A DNA stretch of 64,000 nt from contig QXPY01000001.1 of NCBI GenBank assembly GCA_003583745.1, positions 432,780 to 496,779 on the forward strand, given 5' to 3'. Of this stretch, positions 62,940 through 64,000 are shown one piece after another. The number at the start of each line of letters is the position of its first letter. Positions within the stretch are counted from its first letter, which is position 1. The DNA is from Rhodocyclales bacterium GT-UBC. Its GTDB lineage: Bacteria; Pseudomonadota; Gammaproteobacteria; Burkholderiales; Rhodocyclaceae. The position numbers and the translations under genes were made by a program. The notes below the pieces were generated by a model, which ran no database searches, had not been told where the DNA came from, and saw nothing but the letters and a program-made list of their open reading frames with translations.

Positions 62940-64000
62940 CACTCGGGCGTTTAGGACTGCTGGCCTTTCTGATGACTTCCCTGGTCGCCTGCGATGGCGA
63001 CCAGGCCACCGTCCGCCCCGTGCCCGATCTACCCGCCATCCAAGCCAACCTCGCCTTCACCTGTGCCTACGAGAAGGACGCCATTCCGCCCCGCGACCCG
63101 GAAGCCGACCAGCTCTACCAACACGCCCGCTGGCTGAAGAAGAACAATCTCCTCAAGGAAGATCCGCTGGTCTACCCGAAGATCGAACGCCTGATCCGTA
63201 TATCGACCGCCTACGGCCACGACAAGGCCAACCTCGAACTGCGCCAGATGATCGGCAAGGGCACGGCGCAAAGCGACAACATCACCAGGGAAACCCTCGA
63301 CCTGACCGAAGACCTGATCCAGCGCGGCATCCCCGGTGGCTACTACGACATGGGTCGCTATCTGGAGCGGGGTTATGGGGTCAAGCTGGACAGGGATCTG
63401 GCTCGCCGGTACTACCGCAAGTCAGCTGACATGGGCAGCCCTGAAGGGCAATACGCCATTGCCGAACTGCTTGCCCCCATCGACATTGCCCCGGACATTG
63501 CCCGTCAGATGCGCCGCTGTGCCGCCGAGCAAGGACATGGCGAGGCAGGGATGGCATTAGGCATCGATTTGAAAAGTGATGGGTACTACCCGGAAGCCCT
63601 CCAAGCCTTCCAGCTAGGAGTCAAAGCGGGCGATGAAACCTCAGCGTCATTTCTATACAAAGGCTTCAACGCCCCCCCACCACCGACGAACTGTATTACC
63701 TCGGCCAACAAAAAGATGAAGAACGCTACAAACGCTACCGGGCGATCTGGAGCTTTCTGGCCGATTACTCCTACCTCAACCCCAAAGTTCCCGAAATCGA
63801 CCGAATCGTCCCCCTGCCGCCGGCCAAACTCCCGCCCTGGGATGGCAGCTTCCAGTGGCTCAAGACTCACGAGGCGAACGTTCCGCCACCACTGCACAGC
63901 GAAGAACGTATACAGGAAATGGCTCGCGCCAAGCACCTCGACCCCGAGACCGGCCGACCGCTAAAAGACAAACACACCAAGGCGGAAACCGAAGCAGCGC
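62936..64000 (+). pseudogene. Sel1-repeat lipoprotein copy 3, frameshifted, 3' end beyond window
   Basis: Begins MTLGRLGLLAFLMTSLVACD with a lipobox and Asp +2. It stays collinear with copy 2 to GFN (about residue 245), with its own Sel1 segment (ELLAPIDIAPDIARQMRRCA). At 63670-63671 copy 2 has GG before a run of seven C; here only one G remains. The frame shifts and runs out at 63964, producing a nonsense tail (PPPTNCITSANKKMKNATN). The correct frame continues intact to the window end and is identical to copy 2. Either a real inactivating 1-bp deletion, a phase-variable tract, or a sequencing error in a homopolymer. Confidence 0.8.
63671..64000. repeat. 330-bp block identical to 62350-62679
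   Basis: Every base I compared from the C7 run to the window end matches the equivalent part of the second Sel1 gene, while the upstream halves differ at many positions. This points to a recent gene-conversion tract or tandem duplication whose left edge coincides with the frameshift. It may extend past the window. Confidence 0.88.

Overview
The window is high-GC DNA from what looks like a betaproteobacterium, most likely of the Rhodocyclales type (Azonexus/Dechloromonas relatives). This is an inference from the gene mix: ferulate and 4-hydroxybenzoate catabolism, a PEP-CTERM protein with a sigma-54-like promoter, tripartite tricarboxylate (Tct) transport, type VI secretion cargo, and a family 2A encapsulin operon. 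Genes are dense, often overlap by ATGA, and carry clear Shine-Dalgarno sites. I see no rRNA, tRNA or CRISPR.

Layout. 1-7.2 kb: phenylpropenoid/4-hydroxybenzoate block. It holds vanillin dehydrogenase (cut by the window start), hydroxycinnamoyl-CoA hydratase-lyase, a divergent MarR regulator with a perfect palindrome between them, LysR, pobA, a PobC-type AraC regulator, a Bcr/CflA exporter and an IS3-family scar. 7.2-12.4 kb: a Liv-type ABC importer operon ending in a hemerythrin. 12.6-17.6 kb: assorted genes (SRPBCC, response regulator, cation efflux, NrtR, VOC, methyltransferase). 18-22.8 kb: an NAD operon (isochorismatase-fold hydrolase, pncB, nadE, NMN adenylyltransferase-Nudix) that the nearby NrtR plausibly controls. 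22.9-29.1 kb: AraC regulator, chemoreceptor, PEP-CTERM protein, a decayed copy of the 3' end of the cysteine desulfurase gene, then mgtC with two tiny leader ORFs and a secreted protein.

29.2-34.7 kb is the most striking locus: a sulfur nanocompartment operon on the minus strand. It reads rhodanese, cysteine synthase, serine acetyltransferase, small XRE regulator, family 2A encapsulin shell, and cysteine desulfurase with a long Pro/Ala-rich cargo-loading extension. The enzymes make cysteine, strip its sulfur inside the shell, and may handle the sulfane sulfur.

35-39.7 kb: a 58-residue protein, DUF2325, HAD phosphatase, a nonsense-interrupted DUF4198-like gene, a frameshifted serine resolvase, and a type VI module (Hcp, M23 peptidase, likely immunity protein). 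39.9-42 kb: alpha/beta hydrolase and an O-acetylhomoserine sulfhydrylase-type enzyme. 42.3-54.9 kb: a 13-gene operon with TctAB, three TctC receptors, acyl-CoA ligase, enoyl-CoA hydratase, GrdB-like protein, class II aldolase, PanE-like reductase, thiol dioxygenase and a four-domain rhodanese. I read it as a possible route for a sulfur-containing organic acid; no substrate can be assigned. 55-64 kb: VgrG, phospholipase D effector and three tandem Sel1-repeat lipoproteins resembling immunity proteins. The last is frameshifted and shares a 330-bp identical block with its neighbour.
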